NCBI GenBank assembly: GCA_029891385.1
Contig: CM057228.1
Location: 37,504,523 to 37,568,522 of the forward strand
From: Erythroxylum novogranatense
Taxonomy: Eukaryota > Streptophyta > Magnoliopsida > Malpighiales > Erythroxylaceae
Length of the DNA: 64,000 nt
Direction: 5' to 3'
Part shown: positions 37,429-48,385 of the stretch, one piece after another
Layout of the letters: each line of letters opens with the position of its first letter
How positions within the stretch are numbered: position 1 is the first letter of the stretch
Translations under genes and position numbers: made by a program
Notes under the pieces: generated by a model
Told to the model about the DNA's origin: nothing
Database searches by the model: none
Seen by the model: only the letters and a program-made list of their open reading frames with translations

Positions 37429-39578
37429 TGTTAGACCCCGTTTTCGAAGCCCAACATCGGACATAAAAGCGTGATGCTTGATGCGTGGGCTGGGCCTCCC
37501 AACCTTATCAATATGCACTCGAGCAAATTTCTAAATGATTCAATACGTAAGATTTGAAACATAAACATGCATGCCTCATTAATATCCAAAAAATGAGTTT
37601 TACAAAGCTTTAATAACATTTCAAACCAAATTACAAACTTTGAGTTCAAGTGTCAAAAGTACAAAAATACACTTGAACTAATCAAACTCGAAATGAAACT
37701 AAAGCCTTGTCTTCCAAAAGTACATCTTGAAAATATATAAACGTAATAATTCGGAGTGATGCCATAACTCTTGACTTACTCAGTCTCTTGCTCGTCACCT
37801 GAATGGGGAGAGTAAAGGGGGTGAGCTATAAAGCTTGTGGGAATACATTTATAATATAGAAATAAGCAAAACTATTAGAAAGATAACTCATTGCCGTGAT
37901 ACACTTTGAAATCATAGTGATTGAGCATATGCGAATCATCAACTCAAAAATGCCTGATTGATAACAATTCATGAGTAAAATTCCAAATTTGAATGCGTGA
38001 AACATGATAACAAATCATAAACACATAAGCATAGCATAATGGTTTGGGTTAGTCCGGGTTCATGACGTACTACGCATTCCCATAGCAATGGTTATGTGTA
38101 GTCGTAGTTTCTTGAGGGAGTCCTTGTGGGGAGCTCCGTGCCACTTGCGGGCAGGCGAGCGAAGCCTTTTCATGGTCAACGTGCACGTGACGGTTCTTGG
38201 GACATACCACAAACCCACATATCATGCATGATTCAAAGTCTTGTAAACTTGATTTACCAAACTGGCACTTGTTTAGAAAATCACTTTTCACATCTTTTGT
38301 AAATCATGATTTCATATGCATGTGTTCTTGAAATGAGAAAAACCCTTTTTGAAACCTTTTTATTAATCATGAATGCAAATCATATGGTAAACATATAATC
38401 AATTCACATTAGCACATAAGGCAACATTGATGATGCAATTTAAAGCATTAAATCTTTCTTGATTTGAACAAAACAATGAGTGACTTATTTACTCTATTAT
38501 AAATATGAATCCACCTTGAATTCCTTGCTTATACTTGCTCAAGAATGAGTTTCCTCTTGATCCTCTTGCTCCTCTTGCCTCACTTGATTTCCTAAAACAA
38601 GAACCAAAATCCCATTCAATAACTCATGCTGAAACAATAATTATATTCTTAACTTCCATCCAAAATTTCATATCCTTAGAGACTGATTCAGAACTTCACT
38701 TCTTCACAAAACTTGTAGATCTATGACTCTAGTTAACAACGCATCAAAAATCACTTCAATTGGACTTCTATAACAAAAGATATGCCCAAAACATCAAAAT
38801 TTATCTTTACTGGAAACTGAGGGCTCGCCGCGGCGAAGGCCACGCTCGTCACGACGAACACATCTGCCTCGCACGTCGCGACGAACGACCTTGTGCACGT
38901 CTCGACGAACAGCCTTGTACACGTCGTGATGTGCGGGTCTGGAGAACGACTCCGGACCCGAACTTTCCAACATTTTCACACTTTAATCCTTCCCTTAAGC
39001 ACATACAACACATCTAAACCTTGATTCAAGTCCAATACTACATTTCTAACTCATTCAAACCTCAGAATCAGTCACAAAATCAACAACCCAAAGAATTCCT
39101 ACCAATTTTTCGAAAACCCTAAAACCATCGGTTCTAATTCATGCAACTCTAATCTAGGGTTTTATCCATCTCAAACAAGAAGAAATAAACTCATACTTAC
39201 TTGTTGAAGCTTCAAATTCGATCAAAAATCGTTAAACCTAGCTTTTCTCTTTTCTTCTTCTTCTTCCTCTTTTCCTACGACTCCCTCTTCTCCTTTCTTT
39301 CTTTCTTTCTTTCTTTCTCTAACATTTAAGCTAAAATGAAAGCAAAAAGACTACCATGCCCCTCCTTGCAAAGCCTAAATCTAACCAACTTAAGTGATCT
39401 TCCCAAAAATGCCCTCACTCATTAACCCTTTCATAAACACTTATTTCATACTAAACTCAAATAATTCTTAATTTTTTTTCCACTAACACTTCCAATTAAA
39501 TAAAAAAAATGCAACTAATCATACCATTTACATAATTCATGCTTAATAACACCAATAACAAAATTTTGGGGCCCAACA
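37429..39578 (-). repeat. 5' LTR of inner gypsy element
   Basis: 2,150 bp, starting TGTTAGACCCCG and ending GGGGCCCAACA on the plus strand. It has a longer (CTTT)n tract near 39295-39320 than its partner. Confidence 0.92.
38823..38942. repeat. CGTCGCGACG word array in 5' LTR
   Basis: Same array as 31855-31968, with single-base decay at CpG positions (CGTCACGACG, CGTCTCGACG, CGTCGTGATG), compatible with cytosine deamination after insertion. Confidence 0.82.
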
Positions 39579-42068
39579 CGCATGGACAATAAAATTTATC
39601 AGAATATGATGTTACAAATGTTGGAACGTGATTCATGATATGTTACTATGGGGACAATTAGGCATGTGCTTCGATTTGAATTGTTTAATGTATACATTTT
39701 TGGGAAAAATATGATAACTCAAAGGGGAAGAGTGAAAGCACTCACTAATGTTCATGACGAGTTGTTATTTACCAAAAAGGGAGTTAACTAATGGAAAGCC
39801 GAAAAGAATTTCTGTCAATATGTGTATTAGCATGAGGAATGAGTGTAGAGCATAATTTGGGTTACCAAATCACAGGGTGAACCCTATTTATAGGCAGGAA
39901 CCAGAGTCGAATGGTATCTAGAATACATAGAAATGTTAGTATTACTAGTGGCTATGAGTGATTGAAATTTGATGTAGATACACCTCTAGATGAGATAGTA
40001 TGAGTTAGATGGAATTTACTAGGTTGTATAGTATAAGAGATTACTTTATAGTTCATTGGGCCTTAGTAGCGAGGATGCATTGACCAGAGTGGGCGATACG
40101 GATTGACCCTAATAGGATAGGAGGAAAAGTGGAAATGGGTTCTCTTGAAGTTTCAAAAAGGACTTATAAGTACAGATGGAAAATAGGTGAGTGATTATAT
40201 CGAGGGTTGTCAGCGTGAATTTTGATATGTGATGGTAGGCTTTCTATGACAAATAGCTGAGATCATAAGCTCGTCTCTAAATTCAACAATGGAATCCGAA
40301 AATTCTTTCATTTGTCTAAAGGTCGAAAGTCCCTTACCTGATACAACCGGGTTTGTTCAGGAGGGAACTGATTGCTGTAGAGCAGGAACTTTGGAGTTGA
40401 GAATGTGAAATATCTAAGTGTAAGGGGACTCGGGTATTTCAAGGAAACACTTTTGTTTATGTGAGGAGAATTTGGGTCTGCATCTTAGGGTATAAATGGG
40501 TGTTTGGGAACCACAGATCCTCCATAATGTTAAGGGGTTCCAACACAGGAACTTATGATTTTAGACCGATTGAAATATGTGGAGCAACAGATATGAATGA
40601 ACAAACATTTGCATGAGTTAATGAGGAATCTGTAGGAATTTGAAAGAATTGGGAAATCTGTTGAGAAATAGGAAGTTTAACGAGAAATTGAGGATAACAT
40701 GTGTCAGAGGAAGTTGTTACTCAAGGAATTTCATGAGCTAAAAATAAGAGGTTATACCTATTAGTGTTAATTATGCTCTGATTTGATATTGTTATTGAAG
40801 GTTAACGGGACCTAAGCATAAGAATATCAATAAGTGACTATGATCTTAGTGAAGATGAATTTATGATTATGAAGAAATTGGTTGAAATGTATAACATGAT
40901 TTTAGTGTTGTTAAAGATGAATAACTGCCTGAGCTAAATATTGGCACATGATTTGGAAACTTCTGCAACAGTAATTGGATTGAAAGTGTAGAATCATGAT
41001 GTGGACAAAATCACATGAGTTATACAATGACTAGACAGATTAGTAGTGATTAAGGTATGACTAGAAATTGGAAAGATTGAGAGGATTGGGCTGAGGAATC
41101 TATGTTCCAATAAATAGTACCGGATAGAACATTGTATAGCAGAGTACCATAATTATGAATACTAGGTTACAAGATCAAGTACAATGAAAAGGGTATAGTG
41201 ATGAGTTAAATGGAGCAAAGGAATTGGGGAAAACCCAAATTGTGGATTTGGGGGATGTTGAGGACATCGACATATGTGTATTACCGTATAAGGAAAGGTC
41301 CTAGTAAGGGGACCCCAAAAGAATAATTGGTAGCTAAGAATGTGGACGTGAGTGAATATGTTCGAATAAGTTCCGGCATTGTGAGTGATGCATTCTACCC
41401 CGAGAATGCATGAGATATGAAGGAGTTGTGATTGAGGCGCCTATTTGTAGCATCTCCACGTAGAGCTATGCTCCGTGACAGTGTTCTGATTTGACTGAGC
41501 CTACGGGCCAGTGTTCTGATTTGACTGAGCCTACGGGCCAGTGTTCTTATTTGACTGAGCCTACGGGCCAGTGTACTGATTTGACTGAGCCTACTGGCCA
41601 GTGTCCTGATTTGACTGAGCCTACGTGTCAGTGTCCTGATTTGACTGAGCCTACGGGCCAGTGTTCTGATTTGACTAAGCCTACGGGCCAGTGTTCTAAT
41701 TTGACTGAGCTTACGGGCCAGTATTTCGTTTATGTGTGAGGCACTCGATCCCAACGATAAGAACACATGTGAGTCTTATACCAATGGCTTTATAAGTGAA
41801 TTTGTAGCTAGAATTGTTTCAATCAGATTGCTGTTGGAATTGTAATTGGGAGTAATGGGTTAAATTTTCTGAAAACTCATCAAAGACATATGCAAAAAGT
41901 ATGATCTCTATATAATGAATGGAATGACCATTTGGACGACTTTAATGATGAGGCAATAAGGGAACCATCGAGTAAACATGATGATATAAGAAATGGACGG
42001 ATATATGAGATAACAATACCCCTATCGTATTCAGTGTCAAAATGAATTTTGAGGACGAAATTTTTATT
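39579..42068 (+). other. outer element interior, right part
   Basis: About 2.5 kb without a recognisable pol domain. The last bases before the polypurine tract (42044-42068, GAATTTTGAGGACGAAATTTTTATT) align base for base with the pol terminus of the nested Tekay-like element, so a pol 3' end once existed here. It also carries the minisatellite at 41480-41730. Confidence 0.6.
41480..41730. repeat. 30-bp minisatellite, eight copies plus a partial
   Basis: GTGTTCTGATTTGACTGAGC plus CTACGGGCCA repeats at exact 30-bp steps from 41481 to 41720, with few substitutions. Because 30 is divisible by three, open frames run through it on both strands, as a 10-residue repeat (TEPTGQCSDL on plus, RRLSQIRTLA on minus). 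There is no sign that either is translated. Confidence 0.93.
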
Positions 42069-42080
42069 AGGAGGGGAGAA
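42069..42080 (+). promoter_or_regulatory. polypurine tract of outer element
   Basis: AGGAGGGGAGAA lies directly before the 3' LTR. Confidence 0.8.
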
Positions 42081-42984
42081 TTCTAACATCCCGTCACCGA
42101 TGGGAACGATATTATAGTAAATTTCGATTGGGTTATGATTTTGTACAAGAACTTCGGTATTCATGCACTCGTGAAAATTCCCAGCTTGGTGTTTTTGTGA
42201 AAATCCGAATTTGTGTGTCGACTGAACTGGAGTGATTTATGCGTATTCAGCATTAAATTGCAAAGTGAGTACCGATGAGATTTCCGATACAATGACTGTA
42301 TCATTGACACTCCAATTAAAGATATGATTTAGGAATTTTTCGTTATTGAATTTCGGAAAGATTTATGAAAATCTAAATAAATGAAATGATTGAATTGGAA
42401 AATTGATAGGCATGAAATCGAGTAATTCGGAAAGAGTTGAATTTCAAATCAGTCCCTAAGGGTCGGAATTTCTGAATTGAAATAGTAAAGTTATAAGAAT
42501 TTGGTATGAGGGCAATTTGGGCAAGATACTTAAGAGTATTAGGTTTAAGGTTAATTGGAGAGGGTAAAATGGACATTTCACGATTTGAAATGTTATAAAA
42601 AGGAAATTGGGTTTGAAAATGGGAAGGAAAGGAAGATCCCGTGGGAGAAGGAGAGGAAGAGAAGAAGAATGTGATTTTTGACGAAATCTCGAAGAGTTTA
42701 TAGATTCTGTGAGCCAAATCAAGTAAGTTTAAGCCTCTTCCTTCTTCAATAGTTGATTGATTATTGTTTTTAGTGTTAAAAGTTATAGATTTGGGTGTTT
42801 TTATGTTGGGTTTTAGGGTTATCAAATATGGATGGTTTTGGTTGATTTGGTAAACAATATTGGGTTAAAGTGGGTTGGAAATGGATTATTGGTGAGGTTT
42901 AAGTGTTTAGAATGATTTATGTGTTGAATGGATTGGAAGAGTTGGTTTGAAAATGGTGAAAAACTGGATTCGGGGAAGGAGACG

Positions 42985-43112
42985 GCTCGCACATCGCGAC
43001 GTGCTCATGCACACGTCTCGGCGCGCGAATTTGAGCACGTCGCGACGAACGCAGGGTTGCACGTTGCGACGTGAATGAGGGAGCACGTCGTGGCGAGCTT
43101 CTCTTCACCGCG
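42985..43112. repeat. CGTCGCGACG word array in 3' LTR
   Basis: CACATCGCGACGTGC, CACGTCTCGGCGCGC, CACGTCGCGACGAAC, CACGTTGCGACGTGAA, CACGTCGTGGCGAG and CACCGCGGCGAGG: two words more than the 5' LTR copy at 27515-27620. Confidence 0.8.
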
Positions 43113-43726
43113 GCGAGGACCCCTTTCTCCTAAATGTATACTCTTTGGGTTTTAAACCATAACTTGTCGTACAGATTGTCAACGGAGATTAAACTTCAGA
43201 TTTCTGAAACGAATTGACTGATTTAAGTATTATTGAGTTCTGATAAATAGAGAATTTATTGACGGGAAAAATCCTTGGGTTAGTACCGGGAATGTCACGG
43301 AAGTGCATGACACATTTATTTTAGAAAATTGCTACATGAGTATTATTTCTGATTGGACAATGTGTAAAAATAGAGTGTTTGAATTGTGATAGAGGCTTTT
43401 GGGAAAGTCAGTCCACCGTCATTGCTGAGACTGCCAAGCGTTAGCGCGGAAGCCAGGTGAGTGACCTAGACGGTTCTCAAAGTATTAAATGTTATAATTC
43501 AGTGATTTAAATTCTCTGAAGTAAAATGATGAGATAATATTGAATGTGAACTCTGGATAGAAGATCCGGAATATTGAAGTGATAGTATACAGAAATGTTA
43601 TGAGAATGTGAAAGTGTAATTGTGTTTGTGATGTAGAAATCTGGAATAGATTAGAAATAACTGTGATATACTGATCAGAGCTACAAGCTCGACTATTGAA
43701 AAAGAGCCTCGAGCTCGAAAGGGAAT

Positions 43727-43960
43727 AGTGCATACCCAGAGGGCAATCATATCCCTAAGATGCGTGAGAAGTAGTGCATACCCAGAGGGCTCTCCTACCC
43801 CTAAGACGCGTTCAATGATTAATGAGCCCTTGACGGGACAGTTCAGAGCGAAAAGCTCAACGATTGATGAGTTAGTGCATACCCAGAGGACTCTTCTACC
43901 TCTAAGACGCGTGGGAAGTAGTGCATACCCAGAGGGCTCTCCTACCCCTAAGACGCGCTC
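43727..43960. repeat. expanded 46-bp repeat
   Basis: Four AGTGCATACCCAGAGG-containing units (starting near 43727, 43773, 43873 and 43919), against two in the partner LTR. Confidence 0.8.
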
Positions 43961-44985
43961 AACGATTAACGAGCCCTTGGTGTGATAGCTTCAGAGCCTA
44001 TGGCTCAACGATTAACGTGCTTCTTATAGGACAAGATAAATGCTTGGTCACAAACCGATATGAATTGATAATGGGTTACATAACGCATTTATTCGATATG
44101 TTTGATTGAATGATAGGCGAAATGCCATACATCGTGTGAAAACAAGTTATGGGTACTCTAATTATAGAATGTATGACCGATTGTGATATGCTTAGTGTTG
44201 TATGGAATATTGAGCCATTGACCGAGTTGCCATCGATTAGAGCTTTTAGCTCAACGTGTGAAAATGAACTTGAGTTCACGATCGATTGAGCCTTAGGCTC
44301 AACGATAATGAACCCTAGATCCAATTGGATAAGGGTCGATATTATCGAGCCCATCGATGGGACAGGTTTGACCTAGGTCACGACCAAATGAAAATTAAAT
44401 AAGAAGCGAGTGAAATACTTATGTATCAAAAATGGGATGTATGAATATAGATTTACGTAAATATGTAAATGGGAATTGTTGAGAAAATGTATTACGAGAT
44501 AGAGATAGATCTATGGAATTGAAAATGAGATCAAATAGAAAGAATGAAACCATAAGTTATTATTTGATTACAGATTGAGTGAGCGGACCATCGATGATGG
44601 TCACTCATTGAGTTCTGGCTCATCCAAAATCTACAATTGTTTTGCAGGACTCAGAAGAATATCCCGTTAGGTAACGACTGCATAGTGATCGCAGAGTGGT
44701 ATTAGAGGACGGGATCAGTTGCGTCTGCATTAGAGTGAGGACTCTGCATATTTATTATTGTGTATTTTTATGAGGACCCTCGTGGTCATTGTGCCGACCA
44801 GTATTGCTAAATAAATTGTTTTTCAGAAATATACATATATATGTAAGTGTATGTTTGCTTCAAAACAAAATTTTAGTATTGTGTTTTAACTGAGTGTGGT
44901 ATCATCCCATCCTCGCAGGGCATGGATCTGGATATCACTATCGATGTTGGGTCCAGGTCTTACGAGAGTGGGGTGCTACAACAAA

Positions 44986-45237
44986 TGGGATGGATTTCGT
45001 GGTCATCCATCTTGTTCGTCCTTAGTATATATTTACTTAATAAGATTGTCATAGATGTAAGATATGGTTTGATGTTACCTACTTCTATGTTTTCCTATCT
45101 TGTTTATAAATTTTTTATAGCTTGATCTACGCGTTTAAAAGATATTTTGCCAAATTAGTTGTTGACTTTAACCGTTCGTGTTTGACTTCATATAGCGAAA
45201 GGCATGTCCTATATTTTGAATTCCAAGTTCGCTCTAA
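44986..45237. other. spacer between LTR element and Harbinger element
   Basis: About 250 bp with no recognised feature. It ends in the TAA target site of the next element. Confidence 0.5.
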
Positions 45238-45538
45238 GTACTTGTTTGGTTCAGCTTTTAGAGGCTTCAAAAGTGTTTTTTTCACCGTAAAAGCTATTTT
45301 AAAGAAAAAATGAGTGTTTGGTTGTAAATTTCAAAAGTACTTTTAAAGTAGACATAATTTTTTAAAAAACTAAAATACATCTTTTTCAAGAACTAAAATT
45401 TGAAGCTTTTCAAAAAAAGCTCATAATTTCAGCTTTTTCGGATAGACCAAATTTGCATCACTCACGCACGTATCATTGTGACTCTTCTGTTTCTTTTCTT
45501 TGGATTGTTCTTCTCAAGATCAACTCACAGGTATGTAA

Positions 45539-45640
45539 TTTCTCAAATATCCTCCTCCTTCACAATGCAGACGTTTCAGGTTTATGGAATTTCTCGAATA
45601 TCCTCCTCCTTCACAACGCAGACGTTGTGAAGGTCGTTTG
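45539..45640. repeat. 51-bp tandem duplication upstream of H2A.X
   Basis: ATTTCTCAAATATCCTCCTC and ATTTCTCGAATATCCTCCTC head two copies, each containing CTTCACAAYGCAGACGTT. The inverted ACGTTGT/ACAACGT words downstream continue to scramble the region where the H2A.X start codon should be. Confidence 0.8.
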
Positions 45641-45680
45641 TGTTGTTCAACATAGACGTTGTCTGCATTCAACGTAGACG

Positions 45681-46227
45681 AAAGCGCAGACAAAGGGAGG
45701 CATAGGCAAGCCCAAGTCTTCTAAATCTATTTCCAGGTCTCAAAAGGCTGGCCTACAGTTTCCCGTCAGCCGTATTGCCCGTTTCCTTAAAGCGGGCAAG
45801 TATACCGATCGCGTAGGCGCTGGTGCTCCGGTCTATCTCTCCACCGTGTTTGAGTATCTCGCTGCTGAGGTTTGATTGTCATTCCCTTTTCTTTTGCTAT
45901 TCCTTTCATTTTCGTTTGTCTGTTTGGTTTTGGTCAGATGATTGAGGTTTTTATGGAACGGAAAGTTTTCAGGTTCACGATCTCTGATTTTGTGTTGTTC
46001 GCGTAGGTTGTAGAACTTGCAGGCAATGTTGCGAGGGATAACAAAAAGAATCGAATTGTGCCAAGGCATACTCAGCTTGCGATGAGAAATGATGAGGAGC
46101 TCAACAAGCTTTTGGGAACTGTTACCATTGCTAACGGGGTGTTTTGCCCAATATTCACCAGAATCTTCTTCCCGAGAAAATTGGTAAAGGAAAGGGTGAT
46201 ATTGGCTCTGCATCACAGGAGTTTTAG
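45681..46227 (+). pseudogene. H2A.X-like: histone H2A.X pseudogene, two exons
   Basis: Exon 1 (45681-45869) encodes [20 protein letters not shown] and [20 protein letters not shown], ending ..EYLAAE. Exon 2 (46007-46227) encodes [20 protein letters not shown] and [18 protein letters not shown]. The 137-bp intron is GT-AG and lies between the E and V codons. After TIAN one G is missing from the run at 46135-46139. Beyond that shift, the other phase reads [20 protein letters not shown] and ASQEF stop, the SQEF tail that marks H2A.X (the site phosphorylated at DNA breaks in the family). No in-frame ATG remains upstream. So it is H2A.X by sequence, but lacks a start and is frameshifted. The intron shows DNA-level capture. 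Confidence 0.9.
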
Positions 46228-47635
46228 GGTATCTGTTTGTGGGTTTTGTTTGGAAAATCTTATGTGAAATGGAGAAACAGGTTTTCGGTGATTTTCCTTT
46301 GATCGGTTTTATGTGTGTAAACATTGCGGATTTTGTGCATTTTGTTTGGTATAGGATAATAGTGTTTTTCTGATATACCATCTACTAATGGCTTTGTAGA
46401 GAGTATTTATGCAGTGGTTGTACATATAACGTAATGATTACATTGTATTTCACGTTGTTGTGTTCCTTTGCATGATAAATATGGATTGTTAATCGACAAC
46501 TTCTTTGAGGGTTGTTTTATTTTGCCTTTTGAGAACTCAACTATCAGATGACCTCTTTGTTGTATTGGTATTGAGAACTTCAGCATGTGCAGTTAGATAA
46601 TAGAATATTTGATTAGGTAAATGTGTTTAGAACAATACTGATTCTTCTATTGTATAAAATATTGCGATGCTAGATGAGAAAATTTTTGAACATTGTGGGA
46701 TTAGATTGAAGCTATTGTAAGATTAAATGTGGTAGTGATGTAGTTGAAAGTTTACAGACCTAGGTATACCTGATAATTATGATCTGTAATTAAATTAGCT
46801 TAGACTTTCTTTGGCATGTGTTTCTTTTTCAATGTTTGTAAATTTAACTAATCTTGAGCAACAATTGTGGGAAATTTTAATGAAGATGCTTGAGTTAACG
46901 TAGATTGTTTGAGAAGTTGGTTTATTGCTTCAGGAAATCCTGGGGACCATGAAATAATGAACATGTTAATGACCCGCCACAAGTTCTTGGTTCAGCTAGG
47001 TTCTGTAGAGAACAACAACCACATTTTGTATTGTCATATCTACCGTCGGATGAACTTTTTGGTAACCTATATTTTTGAGAGGGAAGACGATATAATGTTT
47101 GGAAGAGTGTTCTCTTGGTAATCATAATCCTCAATTGGACATGAATCGCTATGATATATGAGCAAACTATGTTATGCTCTATCAAATTGGTTGCATTGGT
47201 GCAACTTAGAGGAAGTAAGACTTATTAAGTTAATTGCTGTCAAATCCCATTACGTCAGGTTCATCATATACTATGGTCTTGTATAACTTCAGATTGTATT
47301 TTTAGGATTATGATGTTGTTGAACATGGAGAATGTTATTAGTTCATGAAAATGAGTCAATTTATAGGTGCAATAATGAAGTTTTGGGTTTGATGCCTTCC
47401 TGAGAGCCCTGTGTTGATTTTGCAATCATCTGGGTAGTCATTTAGCCATGCCCCAATCCTGGAGAAAGAAACTGAGTTGATTTATATGATATTTTCTCCT
47501 TCATTTTGTAAAAGGAGGAACTTGATACTCCTTGTATATTTTCTGTTTTGGTTTGATTTTCTTGTTTTTCTCATTAATTATGCAGCTATTGTAGTTGTAG
47601 TTGATTTTCTTGGCATTTGAAAAAATAGGTGGAAA
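46228..47635 (+). other. Harbinger element interior downstream of H2A.X
   Basis: It may include the captured gene's 3' flank. The 70-codon frame at 46909-47121 matches no family I know. No further domain is seen until the transposase remnant. Confidence 0.45.
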
Positions 47636-47639
47636 ATTT

Positions 47640-47893
47640 TACGTCAAATGTCAAGTTTTTCTTTTCTAAAGCAAGTTAAAATTGTATTTGCTACAATGGT
47701 CATTCATAATTTTATAAATTTAAATGCTTAAAAGGATGAAGTGTTTTCTCCCTATGATGTAGAAGATGAATTACTTCCTACAAATAAAGAAATCAATGAA
47801 AATTAAGACATTGAAGGAAATCATTTAGACGAGCCATAAAATGACGACATGAATGATGCGAAGGAACATATTGCAAATCTTCTTACATTATGA
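47640..47893 (+). pseudogene. Harbinger transposase (DDE_Tnp_4) C-terminal remnant
   Basis: The plus strand reads LKQVKIVFATMVIHNFI, the QVKIV(I)A....HNFI signature near the end of PIF/Harbinger nucleases. A stop follows, then DEVFSPYDVEDELLPTNKEI and DMNDAKEHIANLLTL. Stops occur within it. The upstream catalytic region is missing. Its presence supports the superfamily call based on the TIR and TSD. Confidence 0.65.
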
Positions 47894-48385
47894 TAAAATG
47901 CATAGTTTATTATGTATTTAACTATTTACTCAACTTGAATATTTATTTTGGAATTATAATATTATTTAATTTTTTACATGTTTTAATATTTATTTTCATA
48001 TTAATTTTATTTCCTACAAGAAAATGATACATCTCTTTAAATTATTTCGCATAAGATGGTTATCTATAATTTCTTACAAGATGGTTATCCAAGAAATAGG
48101 TAACCGTAAATATAATATATTGTACTTTGCATATTGTTTAGTATACTTTACATATTATTTAACACAAATAATTTTATTATAAAATAAAATATAGTTAAAA
48201 TTAACAAAATATTTTTTACTTTTATGTTGTCAAACAATCACTGTATGAAGTTCTTTGTTCTTTTAAAAAAGTTGTTTTTCTAATTGATAGCCAAACAGTT
48301 AACTGGCTTTTTAGAAAAACCTCTTATGAGAAAAGTTCTACTAACAAAAGCTCAACTGATATAAGCTCATCCAAACAGGCACTAA

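Larger units (their letters stand above)
30456..39578 (-). mobile_element. Tekay/Del-like Ty3-gypsy chromovirus, nearly complete
   Basis: Two ~2.1-kb LTRs (30456-32560 and 37429-39578) flank gag and pol on the minus strand. Flanking CACAT (30451-30455) and CGCAT (39579-39583) form a 5-bp duplication with one CpG-to-CpA difference. A Met-tRNA primer site and a polypurine tract are in the expected places. Gene order PR-RT-RNaseH-IN-chromodomain and the gag type place it with plant Tekay/Del chromoviruses. Stops in gag and pol make it inactive, but it is one of the youngest insertions here. Confidence 0.93.
26621..44980 (+). mobile_element. LTR retrotransposon, non-coding interior, hosting a nested gypsy element
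   Basis: Long direct repeats at 26621-29344 and 42082-44980 bound the element. Flanks are ACGAA (26616-26620) and ACAAA (44981-44985), a 5-bp duplication with one CpG-to-CpA change. A Met-tRNA-type primer site follows the left LTR and a polypurine tract precedes the right one. Without the nested 9.1-kb element the interior is about 3.6 kb. It has no recognisable gag, protease, RT or integrase. Only the last few codons before the polypurine tract align with the pol end of the nested Tekay-like element. It is a non-autonomous LARD-type relative, or a heavily decayed one. Confidence 0.85.
42082..44980 (+). repeat. 3' LTR of outer element
   Basis: It begins TCTAACATCCCGTCACC (TG mutated to TC) and ends GGGGTGCTACA, 2,899 bp. 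It is longer than the 5' LTR because of extra CGTCGCGACG words (42985-43110) and extra 46-bp units (43727-43960). Confidence 0.9.
45238..48382 (+). mobile_element. PIF/Harbinger-like element carrying a histone H2A.X copy
   Basis: Terminal inverted repeats GTACTTGTTTGG (left) and GTGCCTGTTTGG (right, reverse complement) match at 10 of 12 positions. The TAA duplications (45235-45237 and 48383-48385) are the size and sequence expected for PIF/Harbinger. Inside are an H2A.X gene copy with its intron and, near the right end, a remnant of the Harbinger transposase C-terminus. This is the architecture of a gene-capturing (Pack-type) DNA transposon. The transposase lacks its catalytic DDE part here. 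Confidence 0.75.

Noticed and set aside
41395..41766. 123-codon minus-strand ORF with RRLSQIRTLA repeats
   Set aside because: It is a consequence of a 30-bp minisatellite with no stops; the plus strand is equally open, and no coding evidence exists.
45681..46227. functional histone H2A.X gene
   Set aside because: There is no in-frame start codon and a one-base frameshift before the C-terminal tail, although an assembly error at the G run cannot be excluded.
45833..46381. 182-codon minus-strand ORF
   Set aside because: It is antisense to the H2A.X copy and its intron; the histone reading explains the sequence.
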